In this document: positions 9,667 through 17,922 of the stretch, piece by piece
Position numbering within the stretch: the stretch's first letter is position 1
How the letters are laid out: the number at the start of each line of letters is the position of its first letter
Assembly: GCA_903899015.1 (NCBI GenBank)
Contig: CAIUHP010000097.1
Span: 29,773 to 93,772 of the forward strand
Length of the DNA: 64,000 nucleotides
From: an uncultured Armatimonadota bacterium
Lineage (GTDB): Bacteria > Armatimonadota > Fimbriimonadia > Fimbriimonadales > Fimbriimonadaceae
Direction of reading: 5' to 3'
Notes under the pieces: model-generated
Told to the model about the DNA's origin: nothing
What the model saw: only the letters and a program-made list of their open reading frames with translations
Database searches by the model: none
Position numbers and translations under genes: made by a program

Positions 9667-10527
9667 ATGCTGGAAGAAATCTCAGTCTGCCTAGCTACCC
9701 TCTATTTGAGGGGGCTCAACCGCCCAACACAGCCGCTTCGACGTCGTTGGACACGCATCGTTTCCTGCCTGCGCCTTGCAGATACCAGCTTTGATGATTT
9801 CCCGATTATTCTTCGCTCGTCAGGTTTTCACGAAGAGGCGCTGCTTCTTGAGTCTAAAGAACTAGTTGGTCAGGCTCGAAGTGAAATCGAACGCCAGCGC
9901 GTACTCACTTCCGTTGAAGAAGGATATCCAACGAGATGGATTGAGCGCCTTAAGGAGGGCGCTCCTCCCGCAGTATGGATCTCAGGATCGCCTCCATCAT
10001 CCGCTTTCGTGGGAATCGTGGGAAGTCGTCAAATTGATGCTGAAACCCGCCAATTTGCCGAGGAAATTGGTCGTGAGTCAACACGATTGGGTTTCGGAGT
10101 GATATCCGGAGGTGCCACCGGTTCCGATCTTGCTGGAACTAAAGGCGCACTCTTGTCTAACGGGAGTGTCTTGGAAATCCTCCCGTACGGAATAGACCAT
10201 TTTGTTGGTATCGATAAATGCGGGATATCAGTCGCGGCCCCTCGCGAGGAATTCTCGAGTGCGCTCGCGATGGAGCGAAATGGTCTGATTTATGCCGGTT
10301 CTGAAAATACCGTGATTATTCAATCGCGGTTCAAAGAAGGAGGAACTTGGCATGGAGCGTTAGAGGCAGTTCGTCGAAAGCTCTGTCCATTGATCGTTCG
10401 GCATGATCATTCTGAAGCCAGTCGAGCCCTCATCGGCTTGGGAGCGTTTCCTATCTCTCATGCTCAAGAATTAGCATCAGCGCTTAATCACACTCAAGCC
10501 CAACGCGGACTCTTTAATATCGGATAA
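9667..10527 (+). CDS. dprA: DNA-processing protein DprA/Smf-like
   Basis: A 286-residue Rossmann-fold protein of the DprA/Smf/LOG-like superfamily. It shows GIVGSR at 116-121, the phosphate-binding loop GGATGSDLAG at 148-157 and AMERNGLIYAGS at 201-212, followed by KEGGTWHG. In characterised DprA these segments bind single-stranded DNA and hand it to RecA during natural transformation. The N-terminal 90 residues may form the SAM-like domain. The C-terminal winged helix found in some DprA proteins is absent, so the protein ends just after the Rossmann fold. There is no clear ribosome site before the ATG at 9667. The gene stands apart from any competence genes in this window. Confidence 0.82.
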   Translation: MLEEISVCLATLYLRGLNRPTQPLRRRWTRIVSCLRLADTSFDDFPIILRSSGFHEEALLLESKELVGQARSEIERQRVLTSVEEGYPTRWIERLKEGAPPAVWISGSPPSSAFVGIVGSRQIDAETRQFAEEIGRESTRLGFGVISGGATGSDLAGTKGALLSNGSVLEILPYGIDHFVGIDKCGISVAAPREEFSSALAMERNGLIYAGSENTVIIQSRFKEGGTWHGALEAVRRKLCPLIVRHDHSEASRALIGLGAFPISHAQELASALNHTQAQRGLFNIG

Positions 10528-10567
10528 CAACGCGAATTGCGAATGCTCGGTAAACTTTCACCCTAAC

Positions 10568-11773
10568 ATGAATATTCTGGTTGCGGACAAATTCGAAAAA
10601 AGCGGTCTGGATGGGTTAAAGGCATTGGGAGCAAATGTGCTTTACGAGCCCGATTTGAAGGACGACGCTCTCGCCGCAAGACTGGGCGAATCGCAAGCAA
10701 ACATTTTGATCGTGCGGTCTACTAAGGTCACCGCACCCATGATCGAGCAGTCTCACCTGTCCGTAATCATTCGTGCCGGAGCTGGATACAACACGATCGA
10801 CGTTGCAGCCGCCAGCTTAAAAGGAATTCTTGTCAGCAACTGCCCGGGCAAAAATTCACAAGCGGTTGCCGAGTTAGCCTTCGGACTGATTCTGGCTTGT
10901 GACCGGCATATTCCCGACAACGTAAGTGACCTTCGTTCGGGAGTCTGGAACAAGAAGAAATACAGCGCATCGAAGGGCCTTTATGGTCGAACCTTGGGCC
11001 TTATCGGCATGGGCAAAATCTCCCAAGAAATGATTCCCCGAGCCCGTGCCTTTGGCATGAATGTCATCGCCTATTCTCGCTGGATGACACCGGATATCGC
11101 GGCCGCATTAGGTATCGGTCGAGCATCCACTCTCGAAGATTTGGCTCGAATGTCTGATGTTGTTTCGATCCATGTTTCGTTAACCTCTGACACGAAAGGA
11201 ATCATCAACTCAGCATTTGTCGATGCGATGAAGCCGGGTGCGATTTTCGTAAACACCAGTCGCGCAGAAGTCGCGGACCAAAAAGCGCTTCTTAAAGGCG
11301 TACACGAAAAAGGGATCGTTGCGGGCTTAGATGTCTTCGAAGGTGAGCCGACCTCGGCCGAAGGCTCGTACGATGGAGAACTCAAGAGTGCTGACGGCGT
11401 TTACTGCACCCATCACATCGGCGCTAGCACCGAGCAAGCTCAAGAGGCAATTGCGGCCGAGACTGTTCGAATTGTCAGCGAGTACAAGCTCACGGGCATG
11501 GTCCCCAACGTAGTCAACATTGGCAAGGCAGAAGTTGCGACGCACCTGCTCGTTGTTCGCCACCTTGACAAGGTTGGCGTATTAGCTCACGTTCTTGCGG
11601 TGCTGAAGGATGAAGGGGCAAGCGTTCAGGAAATGGAAAACATCATCCTAGGTGGAGCAAAGGCCGCAATTGCTCAGATCACGGTGGATAAAGCTCCTAG
11701 TTCAGAGGCCATTAAGCAGATCAAAATGAATCCTAACGTTTTTGATGCGAGCGTCTTCGAGATCAAGAAGTAA
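10568..11773 (+). CDS. serA: D-3-phosphoglycerate dehydrogenase
   Basis: A 401-residue NAD-dependent dehydrogenase that makes 3-phosphohydroxypyruvate, the first step of serine synthesis. The substrate domain is at 1-95 and 285-310. The NAD-binding core contains GLIGMGKI near residue 145, the catalytic arginine in VNTSRAE, the glutamate in DVFEGEP and the histidine in THHIGAST. Residues 325-401 form an ACT-like regulatory domain (HLDKVGVLAHVLAVLKDEG), the usual serine-sensing position in short-form SerA. The ATG at 10568 directly precedes the canonical MNILVADKF start. It stands alone, followed by a terminator. Confidence 0.94.
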   Translation: MNILVADKFEKSGLDGLKALGANVLYEPDLKDDALAARLGESQANILIVRSTKVTAPMIEQSHLSVIIRAGAGYNTIDVAAASLKGILVSNCPGKNSQAVAELAFGLILACDRHIPDNVSDLRSGVWNKKKYSASKGLYGRTLGLIGMGKISQEMIPRARAFGMNVIAYSRWMTPDIAAALGIGRASTLEDLARMSDVVSIHVSLTSDTKGIINSAFVDAMKPGAIFVNTSRAEVADQKALLKGVHEKGIVAGLDVFEGEPTSAEGSYDGELKSADGVYCTHHIGASTEQAQEAIAAETVRIVSEYKLTGMVPNVVNIGKAEVATHLLVVRHLDKVGVLAHVLAVLKDEGASVQEMENIILGGAKAAIAQITVDKAPSSEAIKQIKMNPNVFDASVFEIKK

Positions 11774-11789
11774 TTCAACCAGTTCCATC

Positions 11790-11825
11790 ATTCCGGCTTA
11801 GGAGATAAGTCTTCGAAGCCGGAAT
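11790..11825 (+). terminator. Intrinsic terminator after serA
   Basis: ATTCCGGCTT (11790-11799) and AAGCCGGAAT (11816-11825) form a perfect 10-base stem with a 16-base loop, followed by TTGGTTTT. It lies 17 bases after the serA stop. Confidence 0.65.
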
Positions 11826-11907
11826 TTGGTTTTCGAGCCATTTAGGGACAAAAGCTTTCGTGGTTTAACGGTGTCTGAATGGTTGCTCAACGCTTCATAA
11901 TGAACGA

Positions 11908-13848
11908 GTGCTCCTCTCAGTCTCGAACGTAGCCAAGGCATTTGGTGTCGACCAAATCCTTACCGGCGTCTCCTTTAGGTTGGATGCACGGGAGAAGGTC
12001 GCGCTTGTTGGCCGAAATGGCACCGGCAAAACCACTCTTCTCAAGATTTTGACCGGACAATATGAACCGGACTCAGGGACAGTCCAAATTGCGAAGGGAG
12101 CCAAGATCGGTTATCTCAGGCAAGAAGCCCTTGTCGCTACCGATCGAACCGTGCTTGAGGAAGCCGAGGAAGCAGTTAAGCGTCAGCTAGTGCTTCAGGC
12201 ACGTTTGGAAGAACTTGAAGCAAAGCTCGAGCAGGAAACACCTTCCGACGAAGACCTCGAAGAATATGCATTGCTTCACGAGCACTTTTTGGAAGCAGAA
12301 GGCTATTCAGCTGAGCGGGACTTAAAAGTTGTCTTGATGAAGATGGGCTTTACCGAGGAAGAGTTCAGCAAGCCAACTTCAAAGCTGTCCGGTGGGGAAA
12401 CCACCCGCTTGGCAATTGCACGGTTGCTGTTGGAAGAACCAGATCTTCTCATTCTTGACGAGCCTACGAACCACCTCGATCTGCAGGCGACAGAGTGGCT
12501 CGAAGGTTGGCTGCGTGGCTACCACGGAGCGGTTTTACTTGTTTCTCACGACCGAGCATTTTTAGATAACACCGCAGAGCGCGTTCTTGAACTCCGCGAC
12601 GGAACCGTCAAAGCCTATCCGGGGCCCTTTCCAAAATACCTTCAACTTAAAGCTGAAGAAGAAGAACGACAGGCCGAAGTTGCCCGTCGTCAAGAGCTAG
12701 AAATCGCGAAGATGGACGAATATGTTCGTCGGTTTATGAATTCGCAGCGCACCGCACAAGCTCGTGGTCGACTCAAGCTTATGAATCGGCTGATCGAGAA
12801 CAAAGTCGACGCTCCCAAGAATGATCGGGGAATGAAAGCAGGATTTGGTGAAGTCAAACGAAGTGGTGATATTGCCCTTGAGACCGAAAGATTAACCGTC
12901 GGATTTATTTCGGAAACCAACGAAAAGACTGTCCTCTTCTCAGACCTAAATTGGACCGTTCGTTTCGGTGACCGTTGGGGCATTATTGGTGAGAATGGAG
13001 CCGGTAAATCCACGCTCATTAAAGTTCTCCTCGGGCAAATTGATCCACTGTCTGGCAAAGCAAAACTCGGTTCAAACGTTACGGCAGGCTACTTTACTCA
13101 GGACGCATCTGATCTAGATCCAGACATGTCCCCGTTGGACGTCATGGTCTGGGATATGGATATGAAGCCACCGGACGCGAGGAACTTACTTGCTCGCTTC
13201 TTGATCTCAGGTGATGACGTATTTCGACCAGTTAAGACACTGAGTGGAGGTGAAAAGAATAAGCTTTCGCTAGCGAAACTTACACAGATGAATCCAAATC
13301 TGCTTATCCTTGACGAACCTACAAACCACCTGGACATGGCATCGCGAGAGGCACTGGCCGAAGTCCTTAAGGACTTTAAGGGCAGTCTAGTACTTGTATC
13401 TCACGACCGCTGGCTCCTCTCTCAGATCACCGACCAGACACTCGATGTTCGTAAATCGGGTCCCGTGCTCTATCCAGGATCCTATCTCGAGTATCGGAGC
13501 CGCGGCCAGAAACCGGTTCAGAATCCGGGAAAGAAGAGTGCTCCCGCACCAGTGATTCCTAAACTACTCGGCACAGAAAAGCCCGAAGAACCTCAATACA
13601 CTCCCCGAGAGCTTAGCAAGGAAATCGGGCGAGTGACGAAGCTTGTTGCCGAAATTGAAGGTGAAATCGAAGCTAACGAGACAGCCATCAAGGAATTGGA
13701 AGACAAGCTCGCTAATCTGGAACCTACTGCAGATGTTTTCTCGCTGACGCGTGGCTATCAACAACTGAAAGAAGATCTCGAAGGTCGGCTAGCGGCGTGG
13801 CATGAGCAATCGGAACGCCTAGAAAAATTGTCAGCCATGCGCGGCTAA
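11908..13848 (+). CDS. ABC-F family ATP-binding protein (duplicated ATPase)
   Basis: A 646-residue soluble protein with two ABC ATPase domains and no membrane segment, the hallmark of the ABC-F group that works on ribosomes (translation factors or antibiotic-target protection). Walker A is GRNGTGKT at 35-42 in the first domain and GENGAGKST in the second. Signatures LSGGETTRLA and LSGGEKNKLS are each followed by LLILDEPTNHLD. A charged interdomain linker (about 245-310) is the P-site tRNA-interaction motif region. The C-terminal 100 residues are a predicted coiled coil as in Uup/YdiF-type members. The start is GTG at 11908. Sub-family and role cannot be settled here. Confidence 0.93.
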   Translation: MLLSVSNVAKAFGVDQILTGVSFRLDAREKVALVGRNGTGKTTLLKILTGQYEPDSGTVQIAKGAKIGYLRQEALVATDRTVLEEAEEAVKRQLVLQARLEELEAKLEQETPSDEDLEEYALLHEHFLEAEGYSAERDLKVVLMKMGFTEEEFSKPTSKLSGGETTRLAIARLLLEEPDLLILDEPTNHLDLQATEWLEGWLRGYHGAVLLVSHDRAFLDNTAERVLELRDGTVKAYPGPFPKYLQLKAEEEERQAEVARRQELEIAKMDEYVRRFMNSQRTAQARGRLKLMNRLIENKVDAPKNDRGMKAGFGEVKRSGDIALETERLTVGFISETNEKTVLFSDLNWTVRFGDRWGIIGENGAGKSTLIKVLLGQIDPLSGKAKLGSNVTAGYFTQDASDLDPDMSPLDVMVWDMDMKPPDARNLLARFLISGDDVFRPVKTLSGGEKNKLSLAKLTQMNPNLLILDEPTNHLDMASREALAEVLKDFKGSLVLVSHDRWLLSQITDQTLDVRKSGPVLYPGSYLEYRSRGQKPVQNPGKKSAPAPVIPKLLGTEKPEEPQYTPRELSKEIGRVTKLVAEIEGEIEANETAIKELEDKLANLEPTADVFSLTRGYQQLKEDLEGRLAAWHEQSERLEKLSAMRG

Positions 13849-13857
13849 CGATTTGAC

Positions 13858-14730
13858 TTAGTGCTTAGATTTGCCCTTTCGTTTCATCGGTGTCTTCGCT
13901 TTTGGCTTTATGGTTAGGCCCGCTATTGGGTCTTCCATGAGGACTGGGTCCACAGGATTCAGACCATGGCCCGCCTTTTGCAGCTTTGCCTTCGATTCTC
14001 GCTCAAGTCGCATCTTTCGCTTGCGAAAAAATCGAAGGTTGAGCATCTCTACCGCGATTGACCAGGCCATCGCGAAATAGGTGTATCCACGCGGAATTTC
14101 AAAGCCCAAGCCCTCCGCAACCAGGTTCACGCCAATAAGCACGAGGAACGATAACGCCAACATTTTGACGGTCGGGTGCTTGTCGATGAACTTGGCTAAC
14201 GTCGTGATCCCGACCATCATGAAACCAGCCGCCAAGACAACGGCAAAGATTTGGATCGCCATGACCTTGCTCATGCCGAGCGCGGTGATGACGGAGTCGA
14301 GGGAAAACACGATGTCCAGAATGAAGATCTGGGCGAGTACCGCTTTCAGGGAGGGAGCAGCTCGAAGATTGTGACGATGTTCGTCGCCCTCCATCTTGCT
14401 GTGGATCTCAGTGGTTGCCTTGGAGATCAGGAAGAGACCTCCAGCAATGAGAACGATATCCTTTCCTGAAATGGGAGTGTTAAAGACCTTGAACAATGGA
14501 TGTTCAAGCAGGCTAGACACCCATAGCAATGTACACAGCAGGATAAGCCTTGAGATCATGGCGGCAATCAAGCCAAGCTTGCGCGCGTGATCTTGCTCCT
14601 CCTTTTTGAGCTGCCCAGACAGGATGGTCAGAAGGACAATATTGTCGACTCCTAGCACAATCTGCAAAAACGTGAGAGTTATCAACTCGACCCAGGCTTT
14701 AGGGTCGGCCAACCAAGAAAGAATGCTCAT
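13858..14730 (-). CDS. TerC family integral membrane protein
   Basis: A 290-residue protein with about seven to nine transmembrane helices. It carries the TerC signatures LGVDNIVLLTILSG near the N terminus and DIVFSLDSVITALGM in the middle, each with buried acidic residues (VDN, LDS) thought to bind metal. TerC/YkoY/YjbE proteins act in manganese export or metalation of exported proteins, and some confer tellurium resistance. The C terminus is a basic cytoplasmic tail, KAKTPMKRKGKSKH. It is convergent with the ABC-F gene, nine bases apart. I looked for a manganese (yybP-ykoY) riboswitch in its leader and did not find one. Confidence 0.9.
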   Translation of the reverse strand: MSILSWLADPKAWVELITLTFLQIVLGVDNIVLLTILSGQLKKEEQDHARKLGLIAAMISRLILLCTLLWVSSLLEHPLFKVFNTPISGKDIVLIAGGLFLISKATTEIHSKMEGDEHRHNLRAAPSLKAVLAQIFILDIVFSLDSVITALGMSKVMAIQIFAVVLAAGFMMVGITTLAKFIDKHPTVKMLALSFLVLIGVNLVAEGLGFEIPRGYTYFAMAWSIAVEMLNLRFFRKRKMRLERESKAKLQKAGHGLNPVDPVLMEDPIAGLTIKPKAKTPMKRKGKSKH

Positions 14731-14772
14731 CTAGCTCAATAAGAATAGCGGATTCTCAACCTGTTAAGATCA

Positions 14773-14916
14773 CTAGTCGGAGAGGAACTTTCGTCGATAG
14801 AATGCAAATTGCCCCTCAACTTTATCTCTAGCGTTCCACGAACCAGTGTCTTCTGCCAACTTCCACAAAAACAGTTCGTTTACATTTGGGAACCGATTCT
14901 GCACAGTAACTTGCAA
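14773..14916 (-). CDS. Possible small gene or gene remnant between terC and hisC
   Basis: A minus-strand frame closes with TAG at 14773-14775 and runs open back past 15000. Its residues look protein-like: FLQVTVQNRFPNVNELF, then WKLAEDTGSWNARDKVEG, then QFAFYRRKFLSD at the end. No ATG is in frame; TTG at 14916 is the most plausible start (47 residues), with no convincing ribosome site. It could be a real short protein with an odd start, or the tail of a decayed gene overlapped by the hisC start. Weak evidence. Confidence 0.22.
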   Translation of the reverse strand: MQVTVQNRFPNVNELFLWKLAEDTGSWNARDKVEGQFAFYRRKFLSD

Positions 14917-14988
14917 GAAGCGCAGATGGTGGTTAACGCTCGTGCATAGCTCCAGCCCCGGGAGCCGCTCTGAAAGTACAATGAGCCT

Positions 14989-16095
14989 ATGATCCCCATT
15001 CGCTCGAGCATATTGAGCATGCAGCCTTACTTACCGGGAAAGCCAATCGACGAAGTTAAACGAGAACTTGGATTAGACCGAGTGGTTAAGCTTGCAAGCA
15101 ACGAGAATCCATTTGGACCTTCTCCTAAAGCGATCGAAGCCGTAAAAGAAGCGGCCGAGAAGATGCATATCTACCCAGACGGAGCGGCTCACGACCTTAA
15201 ACAAGCTGTATCCAAGCACATTGGCCTGCCAGTTTCCAATTTGATCATGGGCAATGGTAGCGATGAACTCATTCATCTCATTGGCCTAGTCTTTCTTGGT
15301 TCAGATCAAGATGAGATGATTGTCGGTGACCCAAGTTTTTCGCGATACGACGCGGCAACTCAGATTGGGCCCTCCAAACTCACGAAAGTTCCGCTGGATG
15401 CCGACTACCGACACGACTTAGTCGCAATGAGCAAGGCGGTTACGGCCAATACAAAGCTGATCTTTATCGCCAATCCTAACAACCCGACCGGGACAATCGT
15501 TAGGAAAGCCGAGTTCGACCGCTTCCTCGACAGTGTCCCGAGCCACATCGCGATCGTGCTGGACGAAGCATATTTTGAGTTCTCAGAAGGTGCTGAAGAC
15601 TTCCCTAGCGCCCGAGACTATGTGGCCGCCGGAAAGAACGTTATCGGTTTGAGAACCTTCAGCAAAGCATATGGTCTTGCTGGAATTCGAATTGGTTATG
15701 GCTTCGGGCCAGCTGAAGTCATTGATGCAATTAACCGGGTTAGAGAGCCATTCAATGCCAATAGCCTGGCTCAAGTCGCCGCCATTGCGGCGCTCGACGA
15801 TGCAGAACACGTTCAAAAGACGGTTCAGAACAATAAAGAGGGTCTCGAGTTCTTAGCTTCGGTCTTTACTTCGGTTGGAGCGAAACCACTCGAAAGCTAT
15901 GCCAATTTTATGTACGCCGATCTTGGCAGACCAGCCCAACCTGTATTTCAGGCTCTTCTCGAGCAAGGGGTGATTACGAGATCAGGTCATGCACTCGGAA
16001 ATCCAGCTTGCTTACGTGTGAGTGTGGGCACGAAAGAGGAAATGGAGATCTTCGCAGAGCAACTCAAGAATGTATTGAAGATGGAGACCGCGTAA
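14989..16095 (+). CDS. hisC: Histidinol-phosphate/aromatic aminotransferase (HisC family)
   Basis: A 368-residue class I/II PLP aminotransferase. It shows KLASNENPFGPSP at 34-46, ANPNNPTG at 161-168, the LDEAYFEF strand at 191-198, and the PLP lysine K226 in TFSKAYGLAG. In histidine synthesis the enzyme converts imidazole-acetol phosphate to histidinol phosphate, but HisC paralogues often act on prephenate or aromatic keto acids. Here the stop overlaps the start of a DAHP synthase gene by one base (TAATG), so coupling to the shikimate pathway suggests an aromatic aminotransferase role. No other his gene is in the window. The family is certain; the substrate is inferred. Confidence 0.9.
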   Translation: MIPIRSSILSMQPYLPGKPIDEVKRELGLDRVVKLASNENPFGPSPKAIEAVKEAAEKMHIYPDGAAHDLKQAVSKHIGLPVSNLIMGNGSDELIHLIGLVFLGSDQDEMIVGDPSFSRYDAATQIGPSKLTKVPLDADYRHDLVAMSKAVTANTKLIFIANPNNPTGTIVRKAEFDRFLDSVPSHIAIVLDEAYFEFSEGAEDFPSARDYVAAGKNVIGLRTFSKAYGLAGIRIGYGFGPAEVIDAINRVREPFNANSLAQVAAIAALDDAEHVQKTVQNNKEGLEFLASVFTSVGAKPLESYANFMYADLGRPAQPVFQALLEQGVITRSGHALGNPACLRVSVGTKEEMEIFAEQLKNVLKMETA

Positions 16096-17135
16096 TGATT
16101 ATTGTAATGAAGGGTGGCACGACCACCGCACAGGTTGAGGAAGTCAGTAAAAGGCTTGAAGAGATCGGATACATGGTTAATCCGATTTTTGGGGTTGAGC
16201 GAACAGTCATCGGCGCGGTCGGCTGCAGCGAGCATGAAAAGATTGACGCGATGGAACAACTCCGAGGGTACGAAGGGGTCGAAGACGTCATTTTGATTAC
16301 AAAGCCATACAAGTTTGTGGCCAAAGAATACAAGGGCGGAAAGGCAGCGGTAGACGTAGGGGGCCTCCTGATCGGAGGTGACGAAATCGTCATGATGGCA
16401 GGTCCATGCACAGTTGAATCCGAAGAGCAGCTATTCGCGACGGCTGAACGAGTTGCCAAAGCTGGTGCCAAAGTTCTGCGCGGAGGAGCCTACAAGCCCT
16501 GTACTTCTCCGTATTCATTCCAAGGGATGGGGGTTGAGGGCCTTCGGTTACTCAAAGCCGCGGGCAAGCAATTTGGTCTCAAGGTGATCACGGAGGTCAT
16601 GCACGTTCGAAAAGTCGAGGAAGTCGCTGAATATGCCGACATTCTTCAAATTGGAACGCGCAACATGCAGAATTATGATCTTTTGCGTGAAGTTGGGCAG
16701 AGCCGAACTCCCGCAATGCTTAAGCGCGGAATGACTGCAAAGCTGGAAGAATGGCTTCTCGCGGCTGAATACATTGCGAGTGGCGGTAATGAAAAGATCA
16801 TTCTGTGCGAGCGCGGAATCCGAACCTTCGAGCCTTACACTCGAAATACACTTGATCTTTCAGCGGTGCCGGCCCTCAATTCTCTTACCCACCTTCCGGT
16901 AGTCGTCGATCCATCGCAAGGCACAGGACGAAGAGACCTCATTGCTCCAATGAGTAAGGCTTCGGTAGCGGTTGGAGCCGATGGACTTATCATCGAAGTG
17001 CACCCAAATCCTGATCATGCGATTAAAGACGGTGCTCAGAGCATCACGATTGAATCGTTTGAGACTTTGATGCCAGAGCTTGAACTCATTGCAAATGCGG
17101 TAGGTCGTTCACTCAAGAGTGTGGTAACCGCCTAA
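16095..17135 (+). CDS. aroF: 3-deoxy-7-phosphoheptulonate (DAHP) synthase with N-terminal regulatory domain
   Basis: A 346-residue enzyme joining phosphoenolpyruvate and erythrose 4-phosphate, the first shikimate step. The ATG at 16095 ([10 protein letters not shown]) is preferred over an in-frame start at 16008 because it begins the known ferredoxin-like/ACT-type regulatory domain (1-70) and overlaps the hisC stop by one base, implying translational coupling. The barrel (90-346) carries [26 protein letters not shown], the metal and substrate residues in [23 protein letters not shown] and [13 protein letters not shown]. This is the Thermotoga/Bacillus type Ibeta architecture, normally feedback-inhibited by aromatic amino acids. 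Confidence 0.95.
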   Translation: MIIVMKGGTTTAQVEEVSKRLEEIGYMVNPIFGVERTVIGAVGCSEHEKIDAMEQLRGYEGVEDVILITKPYKFVAKEYKGGKAAVDVGGLLIGGDEIVMMAGPCTVESEEQLFATAERVAKAGAKVLRGGAYKPCTSPYSFQGMGVEGLRLLKAAGKQFGLKVITEVMHVRKVEEVAEYADILQIGTRNMQNYDLLREVGQSRTPAMLKRGMTAKLEEWLLAAEYIASGGNEKIILCERGIRTFEPYTRNTLDLSAVPALNSLTHLPVVVDPSQGTGRRDLIAPMSKASVAVGADGLIIEVHPNPDHAIKDGAQSITIESFETLMPELELIANAVGRSLKSVVTA

Positions 17136-17139
17136 CCGT

Positions 17140-17904
17140 TTATTTCATTAGGGCATTCTCAAATTCCCTAACAGCTTGAAGATCGCAAAACAGCGCGGAA
17201 CTCTTTTCGAGGATTTCCGCGCTAATCGAACGAAGTCGTTCAGCATTCGTAGCTATATTGACCGCCAATTCAGCGAACTCTTCGGGAGATTGAGCAACGG
17301 GCCCGTTCATTCCCATCTGCTTGTAAAGCCCTTGGGTCATTCGACCACTCATTTGAAGTCCATCCCAGGTGATTACTGGAGTTCCAACCGAAAATGCCAT
17401 ATAGATCGTATGCCCGCCCGTAAAGTGGATGGGATCAATCATGACGTCAGCCAGCGAAATAAGTCCTCGGAACTGATCTGGCTCGACTCTCTTAAGCAGT
17501 TTTAATCGCCCAGAGTGATTGGGAATCGACTCTTTCCACCTAGTCAATAGAAGTTCATTCCAGGAGGGGTCGGTACCTTCACTAAGCACCACCCATCCTT
17601 CCTGGTCGCGTGACAGTATTTCTCGGAGTGCAGCATCAAAATCTGGATGGTATTTGAATGCGCTTTGCGGGCAAAGGTAAATTCGCCCCTCTTCAGACAG
17701 CCCCAGCTCCGAGCGCGTCACGGTTTTGAAATCATCGCGCGGCCGGTCATAGAAATTGTTGATTCGATCTAGCTCGATCAACTTCTCTGAATAGTAGTCT
17801 TGTCCATTCGTTGGCTCGAAGTGTCTGCATGATAAGTAAGCATCGATGTTAGGGATGCCCGTGGTTTCTGCATGCCCCCAACCCACGAACTGCTTTTGCG
17901 CCAA
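17140..17904 (-). CDS. C-terminal part of an O-GlcNAc-transferase-like gene split by an in-frame stop
   Basis: This 254-residue frame is the second Rossmann half of a GT41/SPINDLY-like glycosyltransferase. It contains WGHAETTGIPNIDAYLS, ICLCPQ-like YLCPQSAFKYHPDFD, and the nucleotide-sugar loop FTGGHTIYMAFSVGTPVITW followed by GRMTQGLY. It is in the same frame as 17923-19428; only a TAA (17923-17925) separates them. The six codons after the stop (17905-17922) read YLAFSR and complete the family pattern TYYLAFSRLA, so translation originally ran through. The TTG at 17904 is only the first possible restart. Unless the stop is read through, this half is probably not made efficiently. Confidence 0.7.
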   Translation of the reverse strand: MAQKQFVGWGHAETTGIPNIDAYLSCRHFEPTNGQDYYSEKLIELDRINNFYDRPRDDFKTVTRSELGLSEEGRIYLCPQSAFKYHPDFDAALREILSRDQEGWVVLSEGTDPSWNELLLTRWKESIPNHSGRLKLLKRVEPDQFRGLISLADVMIDPIHFTGGHTIYMAFSVGTPVITWDGLQMSGRMTQGLYKQMGMNGPVAQSPEEFAELAVNIATNAERLRSISAEILEKSSALFCDLQAVREFENALMK

Positions 17905-17922
17905 TCGAGAGAAAGCGAGGTA

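Noticed and set aside
9561..9794. 77-residue plus-strand frame before dprA
   Set aside because: Overlaps dprA in another frame, with proline/serine-rich shadow composition and no ribosome site.
14731..14988. Possible manganese (yybP-ykoY) riboswitch upstream of the TerC gene
   Set aside because: The characteristic paired boxes were not found; the protein-like frame described elsewhere explains part of the sequence.
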